The notes below the pieces were generated by a model. It made no database searches. It saw only the letters and a program-made list of their open reading frames with translations, and was not told the origin of the DNA. DNA of 64,000 nucleotides from Rhodanobacter sp. OK091 (GTDB taxonomy: Bacteria > Pseudomonadota > Gammaproteobacteria > Xanthomonadales > Rhodanobacteraceae). Location of the stretch: positions 186,001 through 250,000 of the forward strand of contig NZ_FRCH01000003.1 of NCBI RefSeq assembly GCF_900142825.1, given 5' to 3'. A program made the position numbers and the translations under genes. This document shows, piece after piece, positions 56,377 through 64,000 of this stretch (positions are counted from its first letter, which is position 1; each line of letters opens with the position of its first letter).

Positions 56377-57452
56377 CGGGCACCGAGATGGGCAGTCATC
56401 CTGCACGCAGATTCCGCAGCAACCTGCGCATCGAACGCGACAACGCCGCGCTGTATACGCGGCTGGCGGAGCTGGCGACCGATCCGCGACTGAGTCAGGT
56501 CTATCGCCGCATTGCCGAGGGCGAGCAGAGCAATGCGCAGTTCTGGGAAACGCGTCTGCGTGGCCTGGGTCTGGCCGTGCCGCCGATCCGCATCGGCGCG
56601 CGCGTGCGTGCGCTGAGCTGGTTCGCACAGCGCTTCGGCACCGAATTCGTGATGCCGACGGTGGTGCGGCTGGAGCATGCCGATCATGACGACACGCCGG
56701 TGGACCGCAGCGGCCACCGCGATCATTTCGTGGCGCCGCGCGAACTCGGTGTGCACGGTCACCGGCATCGCACGCAGAGCGGCAATACCCTGCGGGCGGC
56801 GGTGCTGGGCGCCAACGACGGGCTGGTCTCCAACGTCAGCCTGGTGATGGGCATGGCCGGCGCCGCGTCGGGAGACCGTGCCGTGTTGCTGGCCGGTCTG
56901 GCGGGCCTGGTTGCCGGGGCCTGTTCGATGGCGCTGGGCGAATGGTTGTCGGTGAACAGTTCACGCGAGTTCTACCAGGCGCAGATCACCGAACGCGCCG
57001 AGCGTCTCGCCGTGGCGCCGGAGGACGGCCTGCGGCACATCGCGGGGATCTATCGCGAGAAGGGGATGGAGCAGGCCGCCGCCGAGCACCTGGCCGGACA
57101 TCTCGCCGATACTCCGAGGGCGGCACTGGACATGATGGTGCTCGAGGATCTGGGCGTCGATCCGGGAGAGCTGGGTGGCTCGGCTTACGGCGCGGCGGTT
57201 TCGTCGTTCTGCCTGTTCGCGTGTGGCGCATTGTTTCCGGTGGCGCCGTACTTCTTCCTGGGTGGTCATGCCGCGTTGCTGGCCAGCGCCTGTTCCACCG
57301 CCGCCGGGCTGGCGCTGATCGGTATCGGCACCTCGCTGTTCACCGGCCGCAGCATGCTGTTCTCGATCGCCCGGCAACTGGCCATCACGACGGCAGCTGC
57401 GGCGATCACTTATACCGTGGGCCACCTGCTGGGTACGATGATCGCGGGCTGA
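56373..57452 (+). CDS. mbfA: Ferritin-like/VIT1 fusion (MbfA-like iron exporter)
   Basis: 359 aa. An N-terminal rubrerythrin/ferritin-like helical domain (about 15-70: RIERDNAALYTRLAELATDP, YRRIAEGEQSNAQFWETRL) supplies acidic metal ligands. A His-rich linker (VHGHRHRTQSG) leads to a VIT1/CCC1 membrane domain (GANDGLVSNVSLVMGMAGA) with a second ferritin-like insertion. This matches MbfA, an inner-membrane iron exporter under Irr control in Agrobacterium and Bradyrhizobium. It overlaps the DUF2165 stop by 4 bp. Confidence 0.88.
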   Translation: MTGTEMGSHPARRFRSNLRIERDNAALYTRLAELATDPRLSQVYRRIAEGEQSNAQFWETRLRGLGLAVPPIRIGARVRALSWFAQRFGTEFVMPTVVRLEHADHDDTPVDRSGHRDHFVAPRELGVHGHRHRTQSGNTLRAAVLGANDGLVSNVSLVMGMAGAASGDRAVLLAGLAGLVAGACSMALGEWLSVNSSREFYQAQITERAERLAVAPEDGLRHIAGIYREKGMEQAAAEHLAGHLADTPRAALDMMVLEDLGVDPGELGGSAYGAAVSSFCLFACGALFPVAPYFFLGGHAALLASACSTAAGLALIGIGTSLFTGRSMLFSIARQLAITTAAAAITYTVGHLLGTMIAG

Positions 57453-57480
57453 TGCTGCGAGCCCGATCGTAAACCGACTC

Positions 57481-58419
57481 TCAGAGATCGCGTGTCCATA
57501 TCTGGCCGACCAGGTCGTGGCCGAAGCTGTGGTGGCGATACTCCTTCGCCAGCGTGAAATCGGTGGCCTCGTAGATGCGCCGGGCGGAAACCAGCACGTC
57601 GTTGGTCCACAGCATCATCCCCCGGTAGCCGGCAGCGCGGGCGAAGGCAATGCAGCGGTCCACCAGACGGCGGCCGATGCCATGGCCGCGTCCGCTGGGG
57701 TCGACCAGCAGGCAGCGCAACTGGGCGAGCGTGGGGTCGTCCGCGTTCCGCACCACGAAAACGCAGCCGGCGCGCACGCCGTCGACCTCAGCGATCCACA
57801 TCCGCTCGCGGGCGGGGTCGTGGCGCGTGGCGAAGTCGGCGAACAGCGTGGCCACCAGCGCTTCGAACTCCTCGTTCCAACCGTACTCGTCGGTGTACAG
57901 CCGGCCATGCCGTTCGATCGCCCAGCCGATGTCGCCCGGGCGATGAGTGCGAATGGTGACGCGGCCGCGGGCACGGGGCTCCGCGCCTGCCAGCAGGCCC
58001 CGCATAGATCGCATGCTGGACAGCAGGCGATCACGTGCATCGGGTGAAAGTCCGCCCAGGATGTCCGAGGCCTGGGCGCGGGAGCTGCGGTCGAGCCGCT
58101 CGAACGCCCGCTTGCCGGCGGCGGTCAGTGACAGCAACATGCGCCGGCGATCGTCCGGCGAGGGCTTGCGCGTGATCAGTCCATTGTCGGCAAAGCCCTG
58201 CACGATACGGCTGAGGTAGCCGGCATCCAATCCCAGCAGGTCGCCGATCTCGTTGGCGCTGGCTTGCGCGCGTTGTGCCAGCTCGAACAGGACACGGGCC
58301 TGGGTGAGGGTGAACGAACTGGACAGAAGGCCTTTTTCCAGCACGCCGATCCGGTGCGTGTAGAAACGATTGAATTCGCGGAACGTTTCCACGTGTGTGG
58401 CAGGTACGGCACTCGGCAT
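57481..58419 (-). CDS. MarR-family regulator fused to a GNAT acetyltransferase
   Basis: 312 aa from the ATG at 58419 with GGAGAGGAG just upstream. The N-terminal MarR wHTH (about 1-145: SANEIGDLLGLDAGYLSRIV, GLITRKPSPDDRRRMLLSLT) precedes a GNAT domain (about 155-312: RCLLVDPSGRGHGIGRRLVD). Fusions of this kind are known in many bacteria; the GNAT half may sense acyl-CoA or modify a metabolite. A strong palindromic MarR site lies at 58612-58632, upstream of both this gene and dapE. Confidence 0.9.
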   Translation of the reverse strand: MPSAVPATHVETFREFNRFYTHRIGVLEKGLLSSSFTLTQARVLFELAQRAQASANEIGDLLGLDAGYLSRIVQGFADNGLITRKPSPDDRRRMLLSLTAAGKRAFERLDRSSRAQASDILGGLSPDARDRLLSSMRSMRGLLAGAEPRARGRVTIRTHRPGDIGWAIERHGRLYTDEYGWNEEFEALVATLFADFATRHDPARERMWIAEVDGVRAGCVFVVRNADDPTLAQLRCLLVDPSGRGHGIGRRLVDRCIAFARAAGYRGMMLWTNDVLVSARRIYEATDFTLAKEYRHHSFGHDLVGQIWTRDL

Positions 58420-58487
58420 GACGGCGGCTCCTCTCCGGGGAATATTGGACGTGACGTATGGGACCTCGGAAAAACTGGCCATTGCTC

Positions 58488-58570
58488 GTCATCCCACCGA
58501 AAGCTGGGATCCAGTGTCCTTGGGCTTCGATAAATGAGAGTCACTGGGTCCCAGCTTTCGCTGGGATGAC
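58488..58570. repeat. Dispersed inverted repeat (CAGCGAAAGCTGGG type)
   Basis: Arms of 29 nt (58488-58516 and 58542-58570) match with two mismatches; the core is GCGAAAGCTGGGA. The same kind of short element is scattered through many proteobacterial genomes. It lies in the divergent region between marR-GNAT and dapE. Confidence 0.75.
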
Positions 58571-58611
58571 GGTCCAAATCACGGGTTTTTCGAGTTTCCC
58601 ACATCGGCATA

Positions 58612-58632
58612 ATAGTTGACGCAGTCAATTAT
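58612..58632. promoter_or_regulatory. MarR-type operator
   Basis: TTGAC-GCA-GTCAA (58616-58628) is flanked by ATAG and TTAT, giving nearly symmetric 9-bp arms. A -10-like TTATAT overlaps its right end for the rightward direction. It is the best candidate binding site of the adjacent MarR-GNAT protein and may tie dapE expression to that regulator. Confidence 0.65.
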
Positions 58633-58715
58633 ATGGCGATTTCCCGAAGGATGGCACTCAGTGGTTGTTGGGCCGCCTGATATGCTGCAGCACCGCCGAT
58701 CATCAGCCTTGCCGC

Positions 58716-59855
58716 ATGTCCTACGTTCTCGATCTCACCTGTGATCTGATCCGCCGCCGCTCGGTGACGCCGGAAGACGCCGGTTGCCTGCCGTTGATTG
58801 GCGGACGGCTGGTGTCCGCGGGCTTCCGCGTCGAGCATTTGCGCTATGGCGAAGTCGACAATCTATGGGCCGTGCATGGCACGGCTGGGCCGACGCTGAT
58901 TTTCCTCGGCCATACCGACGTGGTGCCCAGCGGCCCCGAGGCATCATGGCAGAGCCCGCCGTTCGAACCGACGATCCGCGATGGCCGTCTATACGGCCGC
59001 GGCGCCGCCGACATGAAAGGCTCGGTGGCGGCGATGGTGGTGGCGTTGGAGCAGTTCGTCGTGGCGCATCCGGATCATCGCGGGCGGGTTGGGCTGCTGT
59101 TGACCAGTGATGAGGAGGGGCCGACCAATCTTGATGGTGTGCGCAAGGTGGTCGAGCACTTCCGTGCCATCGGCGAGCACATCGACTGGTGCGTGGTCGG
59201 CGAGCCGTCGGCAAAAGAGCAGCTCGGCGACCTGGTTCGCGTGGGCCGGCGCGGCTCGCTGTCGGGCACGCTCAGCGTGCGTGGCGTACAAGGGCATGTG
59301 GCTTATCCGGAAAAGGCACTGAACCCGATCCACGCCTTCGCACCCGCGCTGGCCGAGCTGGCTGCCGAGCGCTGGGATGAAGGCAACAGCGACTTCCCCC
59401 CCACCTCGTTCCAGGTCTCCAATCTCAACGCGGGCACCGGCGCCACCAATGTGATTCCCGGCGAGCTCAAGGCGCTGATCAATTTTCGTTACTGCACCGC
59501 GAGCCGTGCCGAGGATCTGCGCGCGCGTACCGAGGCGATCCTGCACCGCCATGGTCTGGACTTCGCGCTGGACTGGAACCTCTCCGGCGAACCGTTCCTC
59601 ACTCCGCCCGGCGGCGTGCTGCGCGAAACCGTGGTGGCGGTCTGCCGCGAGCTGTGTGGTATCGATCCCGAGCAAAGCGCCGGCGGCGGCACCTCCGACG
59701 GTCGTTTCATCGCGCCGATGGGCACCGAGGTGGTCGAGATCGGTCCGGTCAACGCCACGATCCACAAGGTGGATGAGTGCGTGGCCCTGCAGGAACTGGA
59801 GCAGTTGCCGCAGCTGTATCGCGCCGTCTGCGAGCGCCTGCTGATCGGGGCCTGA
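58716..59855 (+). CDS. dapE: Succinyl-diaminopimelate desuccinylase
   Basis: 379 aa from the ATG at 58716; upstream the frame opens at a TTG without family match. M20-family metal sites: [38 protein letters not shown] and [25 protein letters not shown] is the dimer/active-site loop. It removes succinate in lysine/diaminopimelate synthesis. It and dapD frame a 3-kb stretch of unrelated genes. Confidence 0.97.
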   Translation: MSYVLDLTCDLIRRRSVTPEDAGCLPLIGGRLVSAGFRVEHLRYGEVDNLWAVHGTAGPTLIFLGHTDVVPSGPEASWQSPPFEPTIRDGRLYGRGAADMKGSVAAMVVALEQFVVAHPDHRGRVGLLLTSDEEGPTNLDGVRKVVEHFRAIGEHIDWCVVGEPSAKEQLGDLVRVGRRGSLSGTLSVRGVQGHVAYPEKALNPIHAFAPALAELAAERWDEGNSDFPPTSFQVSNLNAGTGATNVIPGELKALINFRYCTASRAEDLRARTEAILHRHGLDFALDWNLSGEPFLTPPGGVLRETVVAVCRELCGIDPEQSAGGGTSDGRFIAPMGTEVVEIGPVNATIHKVDECVALQELEQLPQLYRAVCERLLIGA

Positions 59856-60074
59856 CCGTGCGATAGCCCCTGGCCGGCGCAGCTGCAGGCCAGCGCTGCA
59901 GGTTGCGTTGAATGGATCAGCGCATCAGGTCTGCTGGTCGCCGCCGGCATCCGGCGGGATCGTTCGTGATGCGCCGCCCGCGCTTGAGTACCACCCAACC
60001 TCCGCCTCAGTAGCGACGCGTGGGATATCTGCCGTGGCAGTGAACGTGTGCATGACGAAGGCGATCTGCCGGGT

Positions 60075-61139
60075 TCACGTCGCGGCGACGGCCACCCGCG
60101 GCGGCGGGTGCCCGGCGGCGGCGCGCACACCGAGGCGTCGCTGCAGCGCCGGGCTGGTGGTCGTGTACTGCAGGTTTACCTTGTCGCCGGGATGCAGGTG
60201 CGCGTGCGCGGCGAAGGCGCACAGCGCCGCCTCGTGGAAGCCGGAGAGGATCAGCTTCTTCTTGCCTGGGTAGGTATTGATGTCGCCCACCGCGAAGACG
60301 CCGGGGATGGATGTCTGGAACGTCGACGGATCCACCACCAGCTGCTGGTGTTCCAATGCCAGTCCCCAGTCGGCGATAGGCCCGAGTGCCGGATGCAGGC
60401 CCCAGAACACCAGCAGGTGGGAAGCCTCGATGCGCTGGACCATGCCGCTGCGCGTGCGCACGCGCACCTGCGCCAACGTGTCGTCGGTGGTCTCCAGTCC
60501 GACGATGTCGCCCTCGCACAGCTGCATGCGGCCCTCGTCGCACAATGCATGCATGCGCGCCACGTTGGCCGGCGCGGCGCGGAAGGTGGACGAACGGTGT
60601 ACCAGCACCAGGCTGCGCACCCGGTCGACCAGGGTCAGCGCCCAGTCCAACGCCGCATCGCCACCGCCGGCGATCACGATGTCCTGGTCGTCGAACAGTG
60701 CAGGCTGCGACACCTTGTAATGCAGCGCGCGGCCAACCAATGATGCGGCCTCCGGCAGGTCGAGCGTGCGCGGAGCGAACGCGCCCAGCCCGCCGGCGAT
60801 GATCACCACGCCGGCATCGAACGCCAGCCCCGTGCTGGTATGCAGGCGGAAGCGGCCGTTCTCCATGCGCTCGAGCGAAGTGACGGTGTTGCCCAGATGG
60901 AACTGCGGCGCGAACGGGCGGATCTGCTGCTGCAGCCGCGCGATCAACTCGCGTCCGCTGCACGCTGGCACCGCCGGGATGTCATAGATCGGCTTGTCCG
61001 GATACAGCTCGATGCATTGCCCGCCGGCATGCGGCATGGAATCGATCACGTGCGCATCCAGCCCGAGCAGGCCCAGCTCGAAAACCTGGAACAGGCCGAC
61101 CGGTCCCGCCCCGATAATGACGGCATTGCAGTTGATCAT
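60075..61139 (-). CDS. Ferredoxin/flavodoxin-NADP+ reductase (thioredoxin-reductase-like type)
   Basis: 354 aa. FAD loop GAGPVGLFQVFELGLLG, the YPDKPIYDIPA segment and the NADP loop IVIAGGGDAALDW, plus VFAVGDINTYPGKKKLILSG, are the landmarks of TrxR-like ferredoxin-NADP reductases. No CxxC redox pair is present, so it is not thioredoxin reductase. It supplies reduced ferredoxin or flavodoxin. It lies 209 bp downstream of the penicillin-acylase-family gene. Confidence 0.92.
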   Translation of the reverse strand: MINCNAVIIGAGPVGLFQVFELGLLGLDAHVIDSMPHAGGQCIELYPDKPIYDIPAVPACSGRELIARLQQQIRPFAPQFHLGNTVTSLERMENGRFRLHTSTGLAFDAGVVIIAGGLGAFAPRTLDLPEAASLVGRALHYKVSQPALFDDQDIVIAGGGDAALDWALTLVDRVRSLVLVHRSSTFRAAPANVARMHALCDEGRMQLCEGDIVGLETTDDTLAQVRVRTRSGMVQRIEASHLLVFWGLHPALGPIADWGLALEHQQLVVDPSTFQTSIPGVFAVGDINTYPGKKKLILSGFHEAALCAFAAHAHLHPGDKVNLQYTTTSPALQRRLGVRAAAGHPPPRVAVAAT

Positions 61140-61348
61140 GGGACGAATCCGCCTTGTGGACTGGGCGGATCATGCGTGCGCACGGAGGCGGGGCGTTTGA
61201 TCTCGATCAGGTAAGCCCGGACCGCCCGTGTGGTCGAATGCCGCACAGGCCTTCCGGTCCGAGCCCCGCGAGCAAAGCTTCGTGGCAGGGACGGCGTGAC
61301 CGTAACTGAGGCGTGCGGGGTTCCTGGTAAGGGGAGCCGTTCGCCGCG

Positions 61349-63769
61349 TCAGTGTGTCAGTACGTGGCCGGGCTCCAGAGTAAGCGTGTGCTGGGTCTGC
61401 CCCGGCAACAACGGTGTGGGTCGGCCGTCGACCCAGTCCTCATGTCCCGCGCCGAAGTACGGCGACAGCGGGTTGTCGCTCTGGCCGCCCGGCATTTCGA
61501 GGACACCTTCGGTTTCGTGACCGGGCGATACGTCGAGCCGCTCGGACGCGCCGAAGCCGGGGGTGTCGACGCGCGGCATGTTGCTGTCGCCGGGCAGTGG
61601 CTGAGTGGGCATGTCGATGAAGCGGCCGAGCCAGTTCGGCAATGCAGCGGAAAGCGGGTGACGGATACGGCTGCGGTTGTACTCGCCCCAGTTGCGTGCG
61701 GCGAGGCCGCCGGGTTGCTGGCCAAGCTCGGCCGCCACCTGGCTGGCCGCATCGGTGAGCAAGGCGTTCCAGTCAGGATATTTCGCATCGAGCAGCTGCG
61801 GCGGCTGGCCGCGGATCAATTCCCACACCGCGGCCTCGGCGCTGTGGTGGGCGGGCCAGCTGAAGTCGGGATAGCGCCGGTTCACCCGCGCCACGAACGG
61901 CGCCAGCACGAGCTCGCTGACCCGCTCGCGGAATGCGCGCACCAACCGGTAGTCGACGCTGTCGACGGCGGCGCGTCCGCGCCACGTCCGGGTGAGCTGG
62001 CGCAACTGCTGCAGCGCCGGCGTCTTGGCATTGATCAATGTCTGCTGCAGCAACTGCTGCCAGCGGGTCAGCAGAAGCGCGCGGTTGTCCAGCTGGATGT
62101 CGAGCAGGTTGCCGGGTGTGAAACCGGCATGCGCCTGCAAGTCGTCGCGGACCTGTTGGGCGCGGGCGCCGAGGTCGTAGCCGCCGTCGCCGAGCAGGGT
62201 CAGCGCATCGCCGTCGACGGTACGGTTGTTGGCCGTCCACAGGCGGCCGTCGGCGGGATTTTCGATGCGTGGGTATTGCGCGGATGCGGCCCAGCCCTGC
62301 CAGCCGTTGCCGGGTATCGACCAGTCCGACGGCAGCAGCGGATCGATGCCTGCACGCAGCGGAATGCCGTTGCCGGCGATCGTCCAACCGATATGTCCGG
62401 CGCTGTCGGCGACCAGCAGATTCTGTGGCGGCATGCCGAGTCGTGGTGCCAGGTTCAACGCAGCAGGCACATCGCGTGCGTGTTCCAGCTCCATCAGGTC
62501 GAGGTTGTAGCTGCGTGGGCGGCCGGCGATCCACGCCGATGCCAGCGGCGTGCCGTCGGCGTCCTTGCCCATGATCGGCCCCCAGCGGGTGTCCTCGACC
62601 TTGAGGACGGTGTCGGGCCTGCCCTTGACCTGGATGTGCTCGTCGTGGCTTTCGATCGTCGCCCAGCCGTCGGGCACTTTGTAGCGCATGGGGTCGGCAC
62701 GATCGCGCAGCACACGCACCCAGTCCTGCCAGTCGCCATAGCTGTTGGTAAAGCCCCAGGCGATCTGGCCGTTGCTGCCCACCACGACGGCGGGCGTACC
62801 GGGCAGGCTGACGCCGTTGACGTCACGCCGTCCGTTCGGTGCGCTGGCGTCGGGATAGCGCAGCCGGGTGCGGAACCAGATGTTCGGCACGCGCAGGGAC
62901 AGGTGCATGTCGTTGGCGAGCATCGCCGCGCCGGTGGCAGTGAGTGTTCCGGCGACCGCAAAATTGTTGCTGCCGGGACGCCGCGCGTCGAGCGCCGGCG
63001 CCAGCGCAGCGGTCAGTTTGGCGGAAGGTTGGGTCGCGGCCAGATGGCGCAGGTCGAACACGTCGGCCGCGGGGATCACCGGCGAGTGCGACAGCTGGCC
63101 GCTCAGCGGCGCTTCCCAATCGGGGTCGGGCGCCAGCAGGAAATCCACCAGTGGACCGGGCAGCACCGAGCGCATCTGGCCAAAGCGCAGTTCGCGCTCG
63201 TTGCGGCCGTCGCCGTTCAGATCGAGGTACATCGCGGCGATCACCAGCGCGCTGTCTTCGGAACGCCACGGCCGCGGCTGGACGCCCAGCAGCAGGTATT
63301 CCCATGGCCGTACGCGCAGGTCGGCGAGTCCGGCGTTGACGCCGTCGCGGTAGCGGTCGAGCTCGTGTTTTTGCGTCGCCGGCAACTGCGCATAAGCCGC
63401 CTCGACCACGGCGCGCAGGCGATGGCGGCGATGGTTGAGATCGGTTTCCAGCGCCGCCGGCCCGACCAGGGCGGACAATTCTCCGGCCGACATGCGACGC
63501 ATCAAGTCCATCGCGAAGAAGCGCTCCTGCGCGTGCACGAAGCCAAGCGCGTAGCTGATGTCGGTGCGGTTTTTTCCCTCGATGGTGACCGTGCCCAGCG
63601 CGTCGCGGCTGATGCTGACAGGCGCCGAGAGGCTCGCGATGCGGCGTGCGCCGTCGAGTTGGGCCCGGCTGCCCGCGAGCAGCCACCAGCCAGCCGCCAA
63701 TGCGATCAACAACAGCGCCAGCAGGGCGAGCAGCAGCGCGCGCAGGACACGCCAGCGCCGCGTCGTCAT
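61349..63769 (-). CDS. Penicillin acylase family amidohydrolase
   Basis: 806 aa from the ATG at 63769, whose ATGA overlap with the upstream gene selects it over a longer frame. An N-terminal helix (ALLLALLALLLIALAAGWWL) serves as signal/anchor. The precursor has an alpha segment and a beta segment starting at the nucleophile S267 in RPGSNNFAVAG, with AMLANDMHLSLRVPNIWF after it. Ntn-hydrolases of this family cut amides such as penicillins or acyl-homoserine lactones in the periplasm; the substrate here is not known. The C-terminal segment includes HSAEAAVWELIRG. Confidence 0.92.
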   Translation of the reverse strand: MTTRRWRVLRALLLALLALLLIALAAGWWLLAGSRAQLDGARRIASLSAPVSISRDALGTVTIEGKNRTDISYALGFVHAQERFFAMDLMRRMSAGELSALVGPAALETDLNHRRHRLRAVVEAAYAQLPATQKHELDRYRDGVNAGLADLRVRPWEYLLLGVQPRPWRSEDSALVIAAMYLDLNGDGRNERELRFGQMRSVLPGPLVDFLLAPDPDWEAPLSGQLSHSPVIPAADVFDLRHLAATQPSAKLTAALAPALDARRPGSNNFAVAGTLTATGAAMLANDMHLSLRVPNIWFRTRLRYPDASAPNGRRDVNGVSLPGTPAVVVGSNGQIAWGFTNSYGDWQDWVRVLRDRADPMRYKVPDGWATIESHDEHIQVKGRPDTVLKVEDTRWGPIMGKDADGTPLASAWIAGRPRSYNLDLMELEHARDVPAALNLAPRLGMPPQNLLVADSAGHIGWTIAGNGIPLRAGIDPLLPSDWSIPGNGWQGWAASAQYPRIENPADGRLWTANNRTVDGDALTLLGDGGYDLGARAQQVRDDLQAHAGFTPGNLLDIQLDNRALLLTRWQQLLQQTLINAKTPALQQLRQLTRTWRGRAAVDSVDYRLVRAFRERVSELVLAPFVARVNRRYPDFSWPAHHSAEAAVWELIRGQPPQLLDAKYPDWNALLTDAASQVAAELGQQPGGLAARNWGEYNRSRIRHPLSAALPNWLGRFIDMPTQPLPGDSNMPRVDTPGFGASERLDVSPGHETEGVLEMPGGQSDNPLSPYFGAGHEDWVDGRPTPLLPGQTQHTLTLEPGHVLTH

Positions 63770-64000
63770 GGCTTGGCGAATACCGCGAAGATCCCGGCGT
63801 ACGGCTTGACCATGAAAGCCGGTGCGCCGGTGTAGCCCTCGCCGTCGACGTACAGCTGCGAGATGCTGCCGTCCAGGTACAGCGCGTCGCGGCAACCGAG
63901 CCGGTCGCGGAACAGACGTCCAAACGTATGGAAGTTCACGGGCGCCTCGCTTACCGCGAAGACCACCTCGGTCGAGGTTTTCACGCAGACGCCGCTGCGC
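63766..64000 (-). CDS. Phosphodiester glycosidase family protein (DUF2233/NAGPA), C-terminal part
   Basis: The reverse strand is open from the window edge to a stop at 63766, encoding about 77 residues. The sequence VVFAVSEAPVNFHTFGRLFR and LYLDGSISQLYVDG are characteristic of the NAGPA domain (DUF2233), in which an Asp in LDG is part of the active site. The rest lies outside the window. It overlaps the start of the penicillin-acylase gene by 4 bp, so the two are coupled; a joint periplasmic or surface role is plausible. Confidence 0.85.
   Translation of the reverse strand, partial: RSGVCVKTSTEVVFAVSEAPVNFHTFGRLFRDRLGCRDALYLDGSISQLYVDGEGYTGAPAFMVKPYAGIFAVFAKP

Noticed and set aside
58634..58681. 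15-codon open frame [15 protein letters not shown] upstream of dapE, as a leader peptide
   Set aside because: Only a weak ribosome-like GAAGG for the inner ATG and no attenuator hairpin visible; too little evidence to call.

Overview
The window is chromosomal DNA of a GC-rich gammaproteobacterium, most likely Xanthomonadales/Lysobacterales and probably Rhodanobacteraceae (Rhodanobacter/Dyella/Frateuria type). This rests on gene content and order: degS-like protease beside petABC-sspAB, the miaB/phoH/ybeY/corC block, dapD-arsC...dapE, an Oar-like TonB-dependent receptor, short REP-like palindromes and ATGA-coupled operons. Nothing in it is clearly phage, plasmid, transposon or CRISPR; it is core chromosome with a few accessory blocks.

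Layout. 0-1.4 kb: end of a surface-polysaccharide cluster (gmd and a truncated GDP-L-fucose synthase). 1.5-8.7 kb: an unusual leftward block with two type IV pilins, each behind a sigma-54-type promoter, two large GT-C membrane/TPR proteins resembling TMTC-type protein O-glycosyltransferases, and a phosphoethanolamine-transferase-like enzyme between them; I propose a pilin (or surface) modification cassette. 9-11 kb: secreted S9 peptidase. 11.3-21.5 kb: corA, then the leftward housekeeping block miaB...phoH-ybeY-corC. A DUF4105/Lnb-like membrane protein sits where lnt is usually found, and a rightward tetR-hlyD-ABC-permease exporter operon is inserted between phoH and miaB.

21.7-34.4 kb: lytic transglycosylase, DegS-like protease, cytochrome bc1 (petABC), sspAB, nadC with a DUF1631 gene, a Trm112-like protein, purEK and Fe-superoxide dismutase. 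34.5-38.1 kb: grxD, an atypical SDR, marC and a fused two-domain acyltransferase that looks like the ornithine-lipid enzyme OlsF. 38.4-46.5 kb: Oar-like receptor, ppnN, tRNA-Asn, an orphan FimT/GspH minor pilin, uvrB and tRNA-Val. 46.6-53.3 kb: a secreted glycosidase island (GH31, GH47, GH92) with a divergent operator, suited to trimming high-mannose N-glycans. 53.4-64 kb: FMN reductase, dapD, arsC-like, DUF2165, MbfA-like ferritin/VIT protein, a MarR-GNAT fusion with a likely operator, dapE, ferredoxin-NADP reductase, and a penicillin-acylase-family hydrolase coupled to a DUF2233 gene cut by the window edge.

Themes: several loci act on the cell envelope (pilin modification, lipoprotein acylation, ornithine lipid, peptidoglycan, envelope stress protease), together with respiration and iron/oxidative-stress functions. 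Most calls rest on recognisable motifs. The lipoprotein, pilin-modification and N-glycan roles are inferences.
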